From NCBI RefSeq assembly GCF_029784135.1, contig NC_073746.1, positions 223,771,882 through 223,835,881 on the forward strand: 64,000 nt of DNA. Reading direction: 5' to 3'. The notes under the pieces are model-generated. The model saw only the letters and a list, made by a program, of their open reading frames with translations, had not been told where the DNA came from and searched no databases. Made by a program: the position numbers and the translations under genes. The DNA is from Toxorhynchites rutilus septentrionalis. Its lineage: Eukaryota > Arthropoda > Insecta > Diptera > Culicidae. Of the stretch, positions 21,501 through 33,370 are shown piece by piece; within the stretch, counting starts at the first letter, position 1, and each line of letters opens with the position of its first letter.

Positions 21501-22261
21501 ATTCGATCTAGTAGTGGAATTGGAATTATTTCAGGATTAATCGTGTGACAATTTTGATTCTACAAAACTACAATTGAGGCTTTTCTCACATCGCACGAGC
21601 GAATGTGAAATAGCCAATTGAGCGGTATAGTGCGGTTATCTGAACAAACTAAAAAGCCCAGCTGGTCTGGATTTACATGGGCTGATAAGTCCCGGGATTG
21701 TTAACGAAAAAAATTTTTTTGGCCAGCTGTATTTATTCCCTAACATAGTTTCCTTACGTCAACAACTGCATTAATCGTTCATGAGTTTTCCCATCAAAAA
21801 AACAATGTTTGATCAAAATCCGATATTTCTCTTTTTCCATTTTCTATACGAATGGCTAATGGCAGATTTTTATTTTATTTTTTTTATTAATTCGTTTATT
21901 TTTACAGGCTCAGTTACTTAAGTTTAAAGGAGCCGAATTCTTAAATATAATTTTAAAACTATATATATATAAACAATTTTCTTACATCTATGGTTAGTAA
22001 GGTGGAAAACCGACTACTCGCGGTGTACTCGAGTTTAGGAGGGTGACATATTTTTTGGAGAAGGATGGGATATAAGGAAATTGTAACAATGTTGATGAAC
22101 ACTCATTTCATAAATCTATTCGTATATCTATAGTGTATTTACATTTCAACTTATTCTACTATTTATAGCAAGGGGACGAATTACCCGCAAAGGAAGGAAA
22201 GGAGGGTATAAGGATGTAGGGACAATCACACACGAAGATTTATAGCTTTAAGGAAAACATA

Positions 22262-23565
22262 TAAAGGGTGTGTCACATCAAATTGCATCACGGAAAAAAC
22301 GCTGTAGAAATTTAATTTTTAGGAATTATATCTTCAGCTTTCGCTTATAATCAGATAAGAGTGTATAGATCACGTTGGCCATGCTTCACTGTCAATTTTT
22401 CGTAAATTTGGAAAAATGTCGTCGAACGAAAAAGAGCGTCGTGAATTAATCCTGTGCACTCATTTCGAGAATCCGGAGTTGTTACATCGGGACATCGGTA
22501 AGATGCTGGGAATCGTCCAATTCACGGTCAGCAGAGTACTAAAACGATACTTCGAGAACCTAACCATCGACCGGAAGGTGAAGAACGGCAAGAATGGATG
22601 CTCCGTCAGTGAAAAAGATTACAAGCGCGTAGTTAAGCAGTTTAGACGTGATCCGAGAAGTTCGGTCCGGGATGTCGCCAATAAGCTGAATTTGTCAAGT
22701 TCATTCGTCCAGCGGACCAAGCAGCGGGAGGGCCTGCGTACATACAAGGTTCAGAAGGCTCCTAACCACGACGAAAAGCAAAACATGGTGGGGAAGACGC
22801 GAGCCCGGAAGCTGTACACTTAAATGCTGACGAAGCCGCATTGCCTGGTAATGGACGACGAAACCTACGTCAAAGCGGACTTTCGTCAGCTGCCGGGCCT
22901 GTTGTTCTTCTCCGCAGAGGACAAATTCAGCGTTCCGGAGGAGATTCGCAAGCAGAAACTATCCAAGTTTGCCAAAAAGTACATGGTGTGGCAAGCGATC
23001 TGCTCTTGCGAAAAGCGGAGCGCCCTCTTCGTGATGACCGGCACGGTAAACGGGCAGGTTTACCTTAAGGAGTGCCTACAAAAGCGCTTACTACCACTAT
23101 TGAACCAGCACGAGGGCCCGACCATCTTCCGGCCGGATCTCGCTTCGTGCCACTATTCAAAGGACGTGTTGGAGTGGTACGAAGCCAACGGGGTCAACTT
23201 CGTACCAAAGGAAATAAACCCGCCCAACGCGCCGGAGCTTCGCCCAATAGAGAAATATTGGGCGATTATGAAGCAGGCCCTCCGGAAGAACCCAAAAGTT
23301 GTCAAATCGGAGGCGGACTTCAAGAGAAAATGGATTTCTGTTAAAAAAAAACTACAACCTGACGTTGTACAGAACCTTATGGACGGGGTAAAGAGGAAGG
23401 TGCGAGCATACGGGTTTGGGCTCGAAGTATGAATAAAAAGAAAATGCCAAAAGTTGTTTAATAGTTTTTATTTTACTGTCTAAAATTTTCAAAAGGATCG
23501 GTCTACTGGGCGAATTTCTACAGCGTTTTTTCCGTGATGCAATTTGATGTGACACACCCTTTATA
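22262..23565 (+). mobile_element. DD37E Tc1/mariner (ITmD37E-type) transposon
   Basis: Terminal inverted repeats of about 45 bp begin AAAGGGTGTGTCACATC on both ends and include GCATCACGGAAAAAACGCTG. TATA sequences abut both ends, so the exact TA target duplication cannot be placed to the base. The element carries one transposase gene with a single stop codon. It is inserted in the C-terminal codons of the surrounding LINE ORF2. Confidence 0.9.
22416..23432 (+). pseudogene. DD37E transposase, one premature stop
   Basis: ATG 22,416 to stop 23,430-23,432 is one frame of 338 codons interrupted only by TAA at 22,821-22,823. The N-terminal half has two helix-turn-helix segments (IGKMLGIVQFTVSRVLKRY; VANKLNLSSSFVQRT). 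The catalytic residues are in place: first Asp in LVMDDETYVK, second Asp in FRPDLASCHYSK, Glu in NAPELRPIEKYWA. There are 37 residues between the second Asp and the Glu, which gives DD37E. Apart from the stop the protein looks complete, so the copy is young. The 3' UTR is about 130 bp. Confidence 0.9.
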
Positions 23566-26133
23566 TGGGACATGTAATCAAGGTCTAACTGAGCCAACAC
23601 ATCTCTCACCGGCACATTGGGCTGTCTTCCTCGGGCCCGAAGGGAGTTTTCTAAATTCGATCTGGCGACCAGATACACCTCGCATGACCAAACAATGTGC
23701 TCGATGTCGTGATAACCTTGGCCACAAACGCAGAGATTGCTGCTGGCAAGATTGAAACGAAAGAGTAGTGCATCTAACGAACAGTGATTGGACATGAGTC
23801 GGGAGAAGGTGCGAATAAAGTCCCGACTCAAGTCTAGACTTTTGAACCACGGTTTGAGGCTAACCTTAGGGATAATCGAGTGAAACCACCGGCCCAATTC
23901 ATCTTCATTCCACTTGCGTTGCCAGTTAGCGATGGTATTTTTAAGAACTAAAGAATAAAATTCATTGAAGGCGATTTGACGCTGATAAATATCGCCTTCA
24001 ATTGCACCTACCTTTGCTAATGAGTCAGCCCTCTCATTACCCGGAATGGAGCAATGTGAAGGGACCCAGATAAAGGTAATGACATAACAGCGTCTGGATA
24101 AAGCACTCAAAATTTCTCGTATTCTCTCAAGGAAGTACGGCGAGTGCTTTTCCGGCCTCACTGAACGGATAGCTTCGACAGAGCTAAGACTATCCGTTAC
24201 AATGTAATAGTGTTCAACAGGTCGTGAGGCGACGCTGTCCAGCGCCCAGTGTATTCCTGCCAATTCAGCAATATACACTGAGCAAGGATTCTGAAGACTG
24301 TGGGAGGTGCTATAAAATTCGTTGAACACTCCAAACACTGTGGACTCATTCATAGAGGACCCATCAGTAAAGTACATATTATCACAATTGATACCCCCAT
24401 ACTTTTCATCGAAGATCGTCGGTAATCTGAATATCCATGGATATCTTGCTTCATGGACAGATCAAAATGCACAGAGAAATTGATGTAGTCAGGGAAACAA
24501 ACACGGTTGGGAATATACGAAGAAGGATCAACCTGCATGGAGATGAATTCATGATATGAACTCATGAATCCGGAATGAAAATTTAGCTCGATCAGCTGCT
24601 CAAAATTTCCGATCACCAATGGGTTCATGACCTTACACCGGATGAAGAACCGAAGAGATAATAAATTGAAGCGATCTTTATGTACTTTACTGTACATATT
24701 TATGTAGCTATAACTCGTACTTGTCTCCAATCATCTGGAACAATATTATTCTCCAGAAACCGATTGAATAAGTTCAACAAGCGATGTTTCGCCACATCAG
24801 GGAGGTTTTTCAGCAAGTTGAACTTAATTCTATCCGATCCCGGAGCAGAATTGTTACATGAAAGGAGAGCAAGAGAGAATTCTACCATCGAAAACTCGGA
24901 ATCAAGATCGCACCTACCTTGTGGTATATCTCGAACAATTTTTTGCACAGGAGCGGAATCAGGACAAACCTTCCGTGCAAAATTAAAAATCCGTCGATGA
25001 GAATATTCTTCGCTTTCATTCGTTGAAGAGCGATTTCTCATGTTTCAAGCCACTTTCCATAATTTTTTCATTGACGTTTCTCGTGACAAACCTCCCACGA
25101 AATTTCGCCAATAAGCACGTTTTTTCCCTTTGATTAAGTTTTTAAATTGATCTTCAAGGGCTAAATACGTTTGAAAATTTTCAGGGGTTCCACGTTTCCG
25201 AAAAGCTTTAAATACATTCGATTTTTCTACATAAAGCTTGGAACACTGGCTATCCCACCATAGATTGGGAGGCCTTTGACGAATAGTGGAACCTGGGATG
25301 GGTTTCGTTTGAGCGCGCTGTCATAGATTAAACGAGAAAGGAAGTTATACTTCTCCAATGGAGGCAAACCATTTCTGGAATTGATGGCTAGAGCAATCGC
25401 GTCCGCATATTTTTTCCAGTCAATGTGTCTTGTGAGGTCATATGCCATGTTTATAGATTCAGAAGAATTCGACCCAATGGTGATGGAAATTTTGATTGGC
25501 AAGTGATCACTACCGTTGGGGTTCTGGATTACATTCCACTTGCAATCTAACGAGCAAAGCGAGAGGTCAAGAGCACTTGGGTTAGCAGGAGGTTTAGGTA
25601 CACGTGTTGTTTCCCCAGTGTTCAAAACGGTCATATTGAAGCTGTTACAAAGGTCATATATCAACAATGAACGATTGTCGTCGTACTGTTCCCCCCAGGC
25701 AGTTCCGTGAGAGTTGAAGTCTCCCAAGATCAATCGTGGCTCAGGAAGGAGTGAGCACATGTCAACAAGTTGCTTGCGGCTAACCGCAGCTCTCGGAGGC
25801 CAATACAAGCTGACTATACAGAGGTCTTTGCCTCTGAGGTTTGCATGACAAGCAACAGCTTCGATCCCTCCAATAGGTGAAAGGTCACTTCGAAAAAATT
25901 AGTGGCACTTATTGATCCCCAATAGCACTCCTCCGTATCTGTCATCACGGTCCAAGCGTATAATATTAAAATCGTGGAAAGATAGATCATCTCGCGAAGA
26001 AAGCCAAGTTTCGGACAGAGCAAAAACATCACAATTGAAGTTATGAATTAAAAATTTGAATGTATCCAATTTAGGGATAAGACTACGACAATTCCACTGT
26101 AAAACAGTGATATCTCCGACCTCTCTATTTGAA

Positions 26134-27711
26134 TTAGACATCAAGAGAGATAATCATTGCAAGGAGGGGCCATGTTTGCATCAATTGTTGCAAAATTGTC
26201 TTTAATACTGGAAGCATTGAGATGACAATTGTTCTGATGGAGTCGGAAACATTAAAACACTTGAAGATTTGATCCAAAAGGTCAGACAACTTTATAAATC
26301 CCGATTGGGAAGTTGAACTGGACGGAAAAATAGGGACAGTTGGGGTTTTTGATGTCCCCTCGAGTGCTGGGTCGTTCGAAGATGAAATATTCCCACGGAA
26401 GCCAGGAGGAACCTGATTTTGCTTGTCCGCTGCACTCGATTTTTTAGGCAAGCTAACAGAGGATATAACCGTGGGGACTTGTTCTTGAACTTTGGGAGTG
26501 GTCACATTTTTGCGCCGGGGATTCCCTTTGAAAATAAACGGTGTGCCCCCGCTAGCTGTGTCCGCTTCCATTTCATCAACTGGCAACGTGGAAAAGGTAT
26601 TGTGTGTTGAGATTGGTTGTTCTTGTTGTTGGGTCAGTGGCGAAGCGCCCTTTAAAATTTCCGCAAATGTGCGCTTCGAGCGTTCCTTTAAAGAGCGCTT
26701 CTGTTTCTCCCAGCGACTCTTGTAAGTTTCACAAACTGAGAGCTCGTGTGGGGATCCCCCGCAATATGGACATTTATGCTCAATCGCACTGCAGGATTTC
26801 CCCTCATGTTGCTCTTCGCAAGTGGCACAGCGCTCCTTGTTAGCACAATAATCCGAAGTGACTTGCATTTGTTGCAAGTCATGGGCTTTGGCACGAAGAG
26901 TCGCACAGGTAGTCTGAATTTGTCCACCATAACGTAGTCAGGGAGAGCGGCACCAGCAAAGGTGACTCGAAACGAGACGGACGGCGTAAATTTAGTTTGG
27001 TCCCCATCATGGGACAGTTTCCCGAGTTGGCAACAGTCCAAGATATTCACTTCCATTGAGGGGAGCTTCTTGAACTTGCCTTTTCCTTCTGCTTTTATTT
27101 GTTCGCAGACCCGTTTCAGTTATCACCCCCTCAATTTCTACGTTATGGGAGGGTATAAATGCTCGATATTCGAGAGTGAAATGTTGATCAGCAACAATCT
27201 CGTTTGCGTGTTTCCGGTCATTCACGACAACTCGCAATTTGTTCGGTCGAACCCTGCGAATTTCAGATACAGAAGTGTATCTGGCCAGATCTTTCATGAT
27301 CTGAATCACGTTAAGGTTTTTTCCTTTCGGTTTTGGCCGGAGGAAAACAACCCACGGGCCAGTTCCAGGTGCATCTTCTGGATAAACTCTGACACGTGGA
27401 GCGGAGACAACAGAGGGGGAAGACGAGGACGAGGACCAGGATGAGGATGAGGACGAGGACGAGGATTGGGTTGGATCGGAAGCATCAGAAGGGGGAAGCG
27501 AAATCGATGATGGGAGAGGGGGAGTGGAAGTAACAGTGGGTTGAGATGGGAGGCTTGCAATTTTCTTAGAGGGGGGCTTGGTAGGATGAGCGGATTCGTC
27601 CCCAGAAGAACTATCTTCCTTATGAGGGACTCGTTTATGTTTTTTCCCAGATCTTGTATGAGATTCATTATCGGAGATCTCCATCTCTGGAGATCCTCCA
27701 CTATTCTCCAT
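26134..27711 (-). pseudogene. I-group LINE ORF1 (gag-like), frameshifted
   Basis: ATG 27,711 opens a Ser/Pro-rich N-terminus with a long Ser run. It is followed by GPWVVFLRPKPKGKNLNVIQ, the conserved core of I-group ORF1. A frame change near 27,030 leads to VSFRVTFAGAALPDYV and MTCNKCKSL (first zinc knuckle). A second change near 26,880 leads to CANKERCATCEEQHEGKSC and KCPYCGGSPHELSVC, the remaining knuckles. The last residues overlap the start of ORF2. The protein would bind element RNA; it is broken here. Confidence 0.8.
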
Positions 27712-28125
27712 TTTACAAAAATTTCTGTCTTATTTCTAATTTATTATTGATTTGAACAATAATCTCAAAAAAAAAAAAGGCAAAAAAAAATTATGATAAT
27801 AATATTAAACAATGAACAAATGAATTGAATAATAATATTAATAATAAATATGTGTACCTTAATGTATAAGTTGTTCCAATAATGCACTCTACTGCCCTAA
27901 TCAGGGAGAGACAGAGGCTACGCGCTACGGAGACAACACAATAGCGCAAGAATTGCTTACGCAGCCACGTGATGATGAATCCCGTTTGCGACAGTCACGC
28001 GATGGCGATCCCGTTATGCCGAATCAGTTCAACAGCCGCAATCCGGCTCGCTGCAAGAGCGCTGCTTCCTTTGTTCCTTCGTTCCACTTCACAAAAGGTC
28101 AGGTCGAAAGCGAACAGCAATGACC

Positions 28126-28167
28126 TTCACTCGTACACGATTCACTCGTACACGATTCACTCGTACC
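28126..28167 (-). repeat. 15-bp direct repeats in the LINE 5' region
   Basis: TTCACTCGTACACGA occurs at 28,126-28,140 and 28,141-28,155, with a third partial unit to 28,167. Tandem repeats at LINE 5' ends can act as promoter units; that role here is inferred. Confidence 0.7.
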
Positions 28168-28170
28168 AAT

Positions 28171-28690
28171 AGCACAATAGCAAAAGTGGCAACGCAGAAT
28201 ACCGACACTGAACTTTACTCGTCAAGAGTTGAGTAGCGAATCGTAATGGCAGATGAACCTCTCGAATTTACTTGGAGATCACGAATATATTTTTTGTGTG
28301 TGTTTTTGTGTGCTCGTATATTATTTGTAGAATTGTTTTAACATAAAATGCACAAAAATAACATAAAATGTTATTGATGGTTTATCGTTTCTAAGATGCT
28401 TCAAATGCTGGTCATAAAATAAATATGGTCATAAATAAAAAAAATGGTCATAAAATGGCTGATTGCAATGCCAAACTCACTGTATGCCCAAAATGTGGTG
28501 AGAATCACCAGTACATCTAATGAAATCTTATGTCCAAATTGTATGAAAATCAAAAATGAGCGAAAAATTGACATTGACATTGACACCAAGCATTTTGCAT
28601 GGAGTTCTAACTGCCCTGTACGGTGTCGGACAAAATTATAAGACCACTGCTCAAGCAAAAAAATAAAATGACAGAACTTTGAGAAAAAGA
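28171..28690. other. No recognised gene
   Basis: AT-rich sequence between the LINE 5' end and the palindrome-bearing repeat region. Confidence 0.3.
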
Positions 28691-29097
28691 TTATAGGAGG
28701 TTGTGTTCAAGATACTATCGCATTGTTGACGTAGAACTACACTGTTATTTTATATAAGTGGCTTGTTATATGATATTATTTTATAATGTTGTGAAATTCT
28801 AGAAATAACTGTTTAGTAGAATGGTTTGATCGCCCTGAAATGTTTTTGACGTAGGACTACGTCTTTCATTTCTATACTGGGGTGTAAAATCAAAGTTTCG
28901 AAAACGAAAGCGTTACGCCGGAGACCGAGATTTTGAGCGTTAATAGCTCCTAAACAACTGAACGAAATGGTATGATAAACACTTCATTCGAAAGATAAAA
29001 TATCTACGCGTTCTATACTTGTTACTTTTTGATCCAAAAACTTGTTTCAATAGTCTTAAAATTGCTTTCAAAACAGGCTATTGAAATCACCAATCGG

Positions 29098-29135
29098 TAT
29101 ATAAGCGAGCGCCGCTCGGAAATCCACTCAGTTCT
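29098..29135 (+). promoter_or_regulatory. Core-promoter-like TATA box and initiator
   Basis: TATATAAG at 29,098-29,105 is followed by CACTCAGTTC with a TCAGTT initiator (A at 29,130), the normal insect spacing of about 30 bp. CCAAT lies just upstream at 29,090-29,094. No intact downstream ORF is present, so this may be the relic promoter of a captured gene. Confidence 0.4.
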
Positions 29136-30189
29136 AATTGAACAGCGATTGGAGCATGTTGTCGCTGTTGTGGTGAAGCTCTTCGTTTATCATGAAAGCG
29201 CGGATGAACGGTGTCACCAAGAGCCTGTTTGTGCACCCTAGGCCAGAAGGGAATCCATCAGGAGGAGAGTGATGCCACAAACGGTTCCCCGGGAAGCTAC
29301 ACACACATACACGCGCGGAATTCTTTCCGTTTGGATGCCATTCAGCATTGAGAAAGATCCGGAAAGATCTAATCATTTCTGGAAAATAATCTGCCAGTTC
29401 CTCTGGGAATTCTTCCCTTTCATTCCCTTGGAATTGAAAATTACATTCAAGCGAAAGAGTTTATTTTAATGTTTTTTATCCATAAAATATCCATATAATA
29501 CATTTGGGTTTGTGATTTGTCAATAAAGTACAGTTAGTAGGTTAGCTTCTGAAGATTATTCTTCAGAACAAGGTTTTTCGTATCCTATATTGGATGCATA
29601 AAACCTTGTGCCTCCAACGTAACGCTCTCGTTTTCGAAGTCCCCCAAATATTCATTTATTCATTCATTCAGAATGGATTTAGATTCAACTTCAAACAAAT
29701 GATCTCTAAATCAACGATAGTCCTACGTCACCCTTGCGGTTATACCATACATATAACTCACTTCCTATTTTGACGTAGGACTACGTCTAACCGGAAGATA
29801 TAGGGGGTGAAATGGAAATCTAGGCACTGAACAAGTAGGAAAAAATGCAAGATTTGGAACGCTTATAACTCGAGCATTTCTCAATAGATCGCAAAGGTTT
29901 TTGCATCAATTGATAGGAAATATATCTACGCATCTATCATAACGAATAACATTTCATTTTACTTGATATAAATAATTGAATAATTGTGAAATATCAAGCA
30001 TTGTCAAAATGCACTATGTGCCCATTTTTGATTGGTCCATTTTGTGCTCCTCAAATCGTACCGACCAAAACGGGCAACCAGAGCAGTAGCGAAATAGAAT
30101 GAAGCACGATTGGAAAGGAAAAAGAAAACAATGAACGAAACATTGGTCGCAGTCTCACACATGCGTAATTCTCGAGCCAGCCAGTCAGC

Positions 30190-30226
30190 TTAAAAATCCC
30201 CGCTCCGCTGCCGTAACGATCATTCT
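30190..30226 (+). promoter_or_regulatory. Possible relic core promoter upstream of H2A pseudogene 1
   Basis: TTAAAAAT at 30,190 is followed about 30 bp later by GATCATTCT, which contains a TCATTC initiator-like site (A at 30,222). The leader then continues to the H2A start at 30,517, interrupted by a 211-bp retroposon. Function is inferred only. Confidence 0.35.
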
Positions 30227-30437
30227 TTGTGTGGACACCGACTGAACAACATCGTTGCTGGACGAGCTGGACGGCGAGGAATCGAGTGCCTTTCTCAAGG
30301 CAAGAGGGCGGAGGTGGTAGCGCTGGAGTAGAGTAATAGAGTAGAGTAGAGTTTTCAAAGGGCCTTTCTCAAGGCTAGAGACGAATGAACTGCAAAAGTT
30401 TAAAGTCTCTATAATACAAGACCTTCCTTCCTTCCTT
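30227..30437 (+). mobile_element. 211-bp retroposon with 16-bp target duplication
   Basis: CCGTAACGATCATTCT occurs exactly at 30,211-30,226 and 30,438-30,453. The insert starts TTGTGTGGACACCGACTG, contains two 'gcctttctcaaggc' segments and 'gacgaatgaactg', and ends in a TTCC repeat. Related sequence on the minus strand lies at 36,040-36,175 and 39,020-39,190, and a partial one at 48,290-48,400. No tRNA-like promoter boxes are evident. Confidence 0.7.
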
Positions 30438-30516
30438 CCGTAACGATCATTCTCATTCAAACCGTACACCACATCGGTTCGCATCACAACACATCAACAA
30501 ACCAACCCAAGCAGCC

Positions 30517-30724
30517 ATGTCTGGACATGGTAAAGGGGGAAAAGTGAAGTTAAAGGCAAAATCCCGCTCGAACCGTGTTGATCTGGAGTTCCCCGCAAGG
30601 GTAGCTAGGCCGAGCGCGTTAGTACCAGTGCACCAGTCCACCTAGCCGGCGTTATATAGTTTCGGCCGCCGAAGTGATCGAGTTAGCTGGCAAAGCTGCT
30701 CGCGACGATAAGAAAACCCGCATT
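30517..30724 (+). pseudogene. Histone H2A pseudogene 1
   Basis: ATG at 30,517 opens MSGHGKGGKVKLKAKSRSNR, clearly the H2A N-terminus. About 25 bp coding for the GRIHRLL region are deleted after EFP. Sequence then matches RKG-stop-AERV, APVHLAGV and, in another frame, AAEVIELAGKAARDDKKTRI, the H2A core. Stops and shifts make it non-functional. A leader with a TATA-like element lies upstream. No intron is seen, as expected for a replication-dependent histone. Confidence 0.85.
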
Positions 30725-30769
30725 CGGAACAGAACACATTCGGTTCGGTGGACAATCAAGACAACAGGC

Positions 30770-31560
30770 AGTTGCAGCGAGTGGCGAGTGGCAAAAACGC
30801 AATCGCAAAACGGCATCAGGTAGCAGAAGAAAAAAGTTTGTTCTTTATACAAACTGCTTTGGTGGCAAATCCAGAACAAGGCGGCATCGAGGGCGTTCGA
30901 AATGGTTTTTTTCAAAACCACGAGTACTAAGTTTTCTAAATTGGAACCATTCCATAAAACAAGGCGCCATTAAACCTTCCAACAAAGAGTTTAGGAAATA
31001 CTGTTCAATGCTTTCAAAAACATTATCCAAAATAATAATAAAACACAAATTGATTTTTTCATAATTTGTTTGCCAGGATCTGATGAGTATGTGAATTTGG
31101 CAGTTGTTCTGAGCTTATTGATTTTCACCAATTCTTAAATTGCTTCTAGATTGAAAGTACAGTAATTTACACTTATCTCGACAGTTAGCTAATTGGACGG
31201 ACCTGTAATGCGACATATTTAGTTGGACATTTTTGTAAACATAGAGTTCGGGGTCCAAATTCGACACAGTCGACACTGTACCACTGTCATCGCAAATGTT
31301 CAATTACAGGTTAAAATTACCTCCAATCCGATACTTAGTGGTGGTAATGCGACGTGCCATTGAATGTAATTTACTGTAAAATATGTCACAAGCTGGATGG
31401 GAAGAAATTTTCCAACTGTGAAAGCTGTAGCGAGTAGCAAATGCAATCGCTAAACAGAAAGGTTTAGCCGAACAAGATGGGGATATCGAGTGATAACAAA
31501 ACAATAAACTCTTTAGATTGAAGATAATTTTGTGATCCTGAAAAGGACCCTTTTTAGCCT
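30770..31560. repeat. H2A-linked repeat segments
   Basis: 30,770-30,920, 31,360-31,500 and 32,110-32,270 are related ('gagtggcaaacgcaatagctaa', 'gaacaagatggg.atatcgag'). The last two also share 'tgtcacaagctggatggga'. They follow the H2A segments, so the family carries H2A plus this 3' part. Confidence 0.55.
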
Positions 31561-31798
31561 GCATGTGAATCCAACGAGCGAACAAATCGTAATGAATGTA
31601 TTTTTTTGCCATCGCTCCCTTTTAACGCTCATTCATTCGTCTCGTTGGACTCGCCCCTCTGGCTGAGTCTGCCGATTTGTCTATATCCTGTGAGTGTGTA
31701 CCGCTAGAGTATAGAACACGCGGACCCCAAAAAAATATCTTATTTCTTTCAAACCGTAAACCCGTGTGGTGGTACGGCATCGGCATCGTGAACGTAAC

Positions 31799-32031
31799 AA
31801 AGGAGGACAAGTTAAGGGAAAGGAAAAGTCTCACTCGAACCGTGCAGGTCTCCAGTTCCCTGTTGGTCGCATTCACTGATTGCTCCGCAAGGGTAACTAG
31901 GCCGAACGGATTGGTGCCGGAGCACCAGTATACCTAACAGCGATTATAGAGTTTCGGAGTGTCGGAGTCGGAGTGTCGGAGTGCTCGAGTTGGCTTGCAA
32001 AGCTGCTCACGACAATCAGAAAACCCGCATC
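31799..32031 (+). pseudogene. Histone H2A pseudogene 2
   Basis: The translation gives [20 protein letters not shown], then PVGRIH-stop-LLRKGN-stop-AER, GAGAPVYL and, after a short GAGTC-type expansion, VLELACKAAHDNQKTRI. This is canonical H2A rather than H2A.V. The ATG and first codons are lost. It retains the GRIH segment deleted in copy 1, so neither copy derives directly from the other. The 3' flank is homologous to that of copy 1. Confidence 0.85.
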
Positions 32032-32279
32032 AAGAACAGAGCAGCTTCGGTTCGGCGCTCATCAAGGCAACAATTAGTTTCAGTGAGTGGCAAAGTGTTT
32101 CTCCGGCACGTCGCATTAAATGTAATTTACTGAACAACATGTCACAAGCTGGATGGGAAGAAATTTTCCAACTGTGAAAGCTGTGGCGAGTGGCAAACGC
32201 AATAGCTAAACAAGAAGGTTTAACCGAACAAGATGGGAATATCGAGTGATAACAAAAACACAACACCAAAGGTTTTTTT

Positions 32280-33360
32280 CAGAACCATCAACATATTCAT
32301 AAAGAGTAAACAGTAAACTAATCCATTTTTCATGTAGATAGGTAGGTATTCACGTAGGAGAAGAAAATAAAACAATATATTTAAAATATATTTAACAAAA
32401 GCTGTCCCCATTGTATAGTCCTACGTCACTCCGGTTATGTCCCCGACATTACCCACCCGTTTTTTTTTTTATTATAGAATCAATTGACGATAATTGATTG
32501 ATGATTCATTCTCGCCCTCTCAGGACAATACACTAGCTGATCGTATGTCGCAATTTGTTTCATGTCAAAACATTGAAAATTTACCTCGAACGCTATTCCT
32601 GTGGCCTTTTTCGCAATTGACATAGATTCGGTTACAATTATTATATACTTGTTGCACCAGTACCATTATTCCACATTTCATAACTACATTAGACACCGCA
32701 TGGAAACAACAACAATGACAATACTTGCAAGTATCAGATACCATGCTTCATGTTATTTGGTATTGCCTCAGTGGAATCGCACCACTAGACATCGTTCGTA
32801 CAACGTAAACCAAGCGCCAAACAAGCGTTCGCCATAGCATGTATACGACATTTGCTTTCATGCTGACTAAATAAACGAAATAATCTCTTTCTGTTAATCT
32901 CAACAATCTCGAAAAGAGTAGCATTGCTTCATTATGATCAAGACTAACACAAATGTTATCCTAGTTGAAGGCAGTTTTGCAACTGGCACGCGACTCTAAA
33001 TAACTAGTGATGAAACGGATAGTAGTTTGGCCGGATACCGGATACCGGATATCCAGCAAGCTTCGAGAAATATTGAACACATTTTTTGACGTAGGATTAC
33101 GTCTTTCGGGAACATATTGGGGTACAAATTGAAAAGCACATCGAGCACATCGTGAAAATTGTCCAATTTCAAACGCTTATTGCTCAGTCATTTCATGATG
33201 GATTGATGAGATTTTTTCGTCAATCGATTTCGGAACTCCATAACAATTGTTTACATTGAATAAAATGATATATGTCATAAACAAACTATCGAACAATTGA
33301 GAAATCTCAACCCCTATCCTAACAGAAATACCCACTTCTTATTGGTCGAAATTGTCGACA
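32280..33360. other. Palindrome-family segments, no gene
   Basis: Contains a half site at 32,416, a block shared with 38,090-38,150 at 32,460-32,545, and a palindrome at 33,088-33,103. Confidence 0.4.
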
Positions 33361-33370
33361 CATGTGGCGG

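Larger units (their letters stand above)
22240..26144 (-). pseudogene. I-group LINE ORF2: EN, deleted RT, RNase H
   Basis: EN domain: ITVLQWNCRSLIPKLDTF, FALSETWLSS, then in other frames LILGDFNSHGTAWG and GSDHLPI. The RT begins at 25,041 with APGSDRIKFNLLKNLPD and WRQVRVIA, then breaks off at about 24,700. The frame that follows (LSLRFFIRCKVMNPLV) corresponds to sequence far beyond the RT active site in the sister element at 12.5-14.4 kb, so about 250-280 residues including the ADD box are deleted. RNase H follows from 24,377: YFTDGSS, AELAGIHWAL, TDSLSSVEA and WVPSHCSIPGNERADSLAK. The end CVCGQGYHDIEHIVWSC is the Cys/His motif. Across the DD37E insertion the frame continues to a stop near 22,240. 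Confidence 0.85.
21862..28170 (-). mobile_element. I-group LINE, nearly full length but broken, carrying a DD37E transposon
   Basis: The order on the minus strand is: 5' UTR with 15-bp direct repeats (28,167-28,126), ORF1 gag (27,711-26,134), ORF2 EN, partial RT, RNase H and zinc motif (26,144-22,240), and a 3' UTR with the CTCGAG...CGCGAG motif and the GGCTC...GAGCC hairpin (21,907-21,934), then an A-rich tail. A 1.3 kb DD37E element sits in the last codons of ORF2. The RT core is deleted at about 24,700. Both ORFs carry frameshifts. The 5' boundary is approximate. Confidence 0.85.

Noticed and set aside
22841..23344. Additional plus-strand frames of 75-90 codons
   Set aside because: They are out-of-frame shadows of the DD37E transposase.
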